Origin: Bacteroidota bacterium
GTDB lineage: Bacteria > Bacteroidota > Bacteroidia > AKYH767-A > OLB10
Direction of reading: 5' to 3'
NCBI GenBank assembly: GCA_018268195.1
Contig: JAFDWZ010000002.1
Location: 75,791-119,074, forward strand
Length of the DNA stretch: 43,284 nucleotides
Positions 42,258-43,284 of this stretch are shown here, piece by piece. The notes below the pieces were generated by a model. It worked only from the letters and a program-made list of their open reading frames with translations, was not told where the DNA came from and made no database searches. The first letter of the stretch is position 1. The number at the start of each line of letters is the position of its first letter. The position numbers were made by a program, and so were the translations under genes.

Positions 42258-43284
42258 TCAGCAACGTTCTATAATGGTAGCGTAACCCTGACCAACACCA
42301 ATACACATGGTACATAATGCATAGCGCTTACCCGTAATTTGCAGCTCCAGGGCAGCAGTTTGCAACAGTCGCGCTCCTGACATTCCAAGCGGATGCCCTA
42401 AAGCAATAGCTCCACCATTGATATTGATCCGCTCATCCTTGTCATCAAGTTTCCATGCTCTTATACATGCCAGACTCTGAGCTGCAAATGCTTCATTCAG
42501 CTCTATCACATCCATATCTTTCCATTGCAAACCAGCTTTTTCCAATGCTGTGTTGGCAGCTTTCACAGGGCCAATTCCCATGATGCGAGGCTCAACACCC
42601 ACAACTGCTGAAGATACTATGCGTGCGATGGGTTTGAGAGAAAAAGCTTTCAGACCACTCTCAGAAGCCATTAAAAGACTGCAAGCCCCATCATTCACAC
42701 CTGAAGCATTTCCTGCAGTAACCGTTCCTTCTTTTTTAAAAGCAGGTTTTAGTTTGGCAAGTGTTTCAATTGTTGTTGATGGTTTAATAAATTCATCGTC
42801 AGTTACCTGTTTTGGTTCACCTTTTTTCTGCGGAATAATTACCGGAGTAATCTCTTTCGCTAAACGACCACTTTGTTGTGCATGCGTAGCTTTTTGCTGA
42901 GAGTGTACTGCAAATGCATCCTGATCATTACGGCTTATAGAAAACTGTTCGGCAACATTTTCAGCTGTTTCGCCCATGGAGTCGGTTCCATAAAGTTTTT
43001 TCATTTCAGGATTCACAAAACGCCATCCTATACTTGTGTCAAAAATCTGAACGTTTCGCGCAAATGGCGTTTCTGATTTGGAAAGTACATAAGGGGCACG
43101 ACTCATACTTTCCACACCTCCTGCAATCATCAGTTGAGCATCTCCGCATTTTAAGGCGCGTGCTGCATTAATAGCTGCCGACATTCCTGAGGCACATAAA
43201 CGATTCACAGTTTCTCCCGGAACATCAATCGGCAAACCTGCCAGTAGCAATGCCATGCGTGCCACATCTCTGTTGTCTTCTCCG
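42258..43284 (-). CDS. Acetyl-CoA acyltransferase (PcaF/PaaJ-type thiolase), 5' end cut by window edge
   Basis: The frame runs past the edge: bases up to 43284 translate as GEDNRDVARMALL, so the apparent GTG at 43265 is not the start and about 50 N-terminal residues are missing. The nucleophile is in NRLCASGMSA; GGAIALGHPLGMSGAR and CTMCIGVGQG hold the His and second Cys. GWRFVNPEMKKLYGTDSMGETAENVA is the block I know from 3-oxoadipyl-CoA thiolases (phenylacetate or beta-ketoadipate breakdown) more than from acetoacetyl-CoA thiolases, but the class cannot be fixed without the neighbours. Convergent with plsY, zero gap. Confidence 0.9.
   Translation of the reverse strand, partial: GEDNRDVARMALLLAGLPIDVPGETVNRLCASGMSAAINAARALKCGDAQLMIAGGVESMSRAPYVLSKSETPFARNVQIFDTSIGWRFVNPEMKKLYGTDSMGETAENVAEQFSISRNDQDAFAVHSQQKATHAQQSGRLAKEITPVIIPQKKGEPKQVTDDEFIKPSTTIETLAKLKPAFKKEGTVTAGNASGVNDGACSLLMASESGLKAFSLKPIARIVSSAVVGVEPRIMGIGPVKAANTALEKAGLQWKDMDVIELNEAFAAQSLACIRAWKLDDKDERININGGAIALGHPLGMSGARLLQTAALELQITGKRYALCTMCIGVGQGYATIIERC

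Noticed and set aside
42550..42900. 116-aa open frame antisense to the thiolase
   Set aside because: Mirror of a conserved thiolase reading frame; no start signal or family similarity.
43263..43265. GTG as the start of the thiolase gene
   Set aside because: The frame continues to the window edge and the added residues (GEDNRDVARMALL) are conserved thiolase sequence, so the gene is cut, not started, here.
1..43284. CRISPR arrays, tRNA or rRNA genes, insertion sequences, integrases
   Set aside because: No regularly spaced repeats, no cloverleaf-like sequence with the conserved T-loop, and no transposase or integrase motif was seen on either strand.

Overview
The window reads as an ordinary stretch of chromosome from a Bacteroidota bacterium, most like the Chitinophagales/Sphingobacteriales side of the phylum. 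The sequence reasons are: a type IX secretion (T9SS) C-terminal sorting domain, a PorV/PorQ-like outer-membrane protein, a short primary sigma factor without region 1.1, start codons mostly without a Shine-Dalgarno sequence, and several upstream boxes of the Bacteroidota form TAnnTTTG, some with a TTG about 18 bp further upstream. I see no tRNA, rRNA, CRISPR array, insertion sequence, integrase or plasmid/phage gene. Both edges cut a gene: purC at the left and a thiolase at the right.

Layout. 1-4.8 kb: purine metabolism (purC, purK, hpt, adk) interrupted by an ECF sigma factor and a one-TM protein that may be its anti-sigma factor. 4.8-7.9 kb: a transaldolase-like aldolase, a GT-C-type membrane glycosyltransferase and a methyltransferase, tightly spaced. 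7.9-12.2 kb: envelope proteins, namely a T9SS cargo protein, a PorV/PorQ-like protein, a large beta-barrel candidate with an N-terminal ComEA-like helix-hairpin-helix segment, and a small membrane protein. 12.2-18.9 kb, minus strand: a five-gene glycan operon (GT-C glycosyltransferase, GT4 glycosyltransferase, SDR sugar epimerase, two-domain oxidoreductase, alpha/alpha-barrel protein). 19-23.6 kb, minus strand: a TPR protein coupled to a phosphosulfolactate-synthase homologue, then DUF1015 and SerA. 23.8-28.1 kb, plus strand: a methyltransferase and four integral membrane proteins (DUF456, DUF808, TerC, TMEM175). 28.2-32.9 kb: a beta-helix lipoprotein, ribosomal protein S1 and a SRPBCC/GyrI-like protein. 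32.9-38.2 kb, minus strand: an envelope folding operon (two parvulin-type isomerases, a related lipoprotein, a MoxR ATPase). 38.3-43.3 kb: a ferredoxin-NADP reductase-like enzyme, the primary sigma factor, an RluD-type pseudouridine synthase, PlsY and a PcaF/PaaJ-type thiolase.

How it fits together: most genes are housekeeping or envelope biogenesis. The parts least explained by standard biology are the HhH-barrel locus (8.8-12.2 kb), the ComA-like/TPR operon with a palindrome at its promoter, the DUF1015-SerA pair, the two-domain oxidoreductase glycan operon, and the run of membrane proteins around TerC/TMEM175. I did not find a clear-cut new defence or mobile system. All functional calls are from reading motifs by eye; no database search was run.
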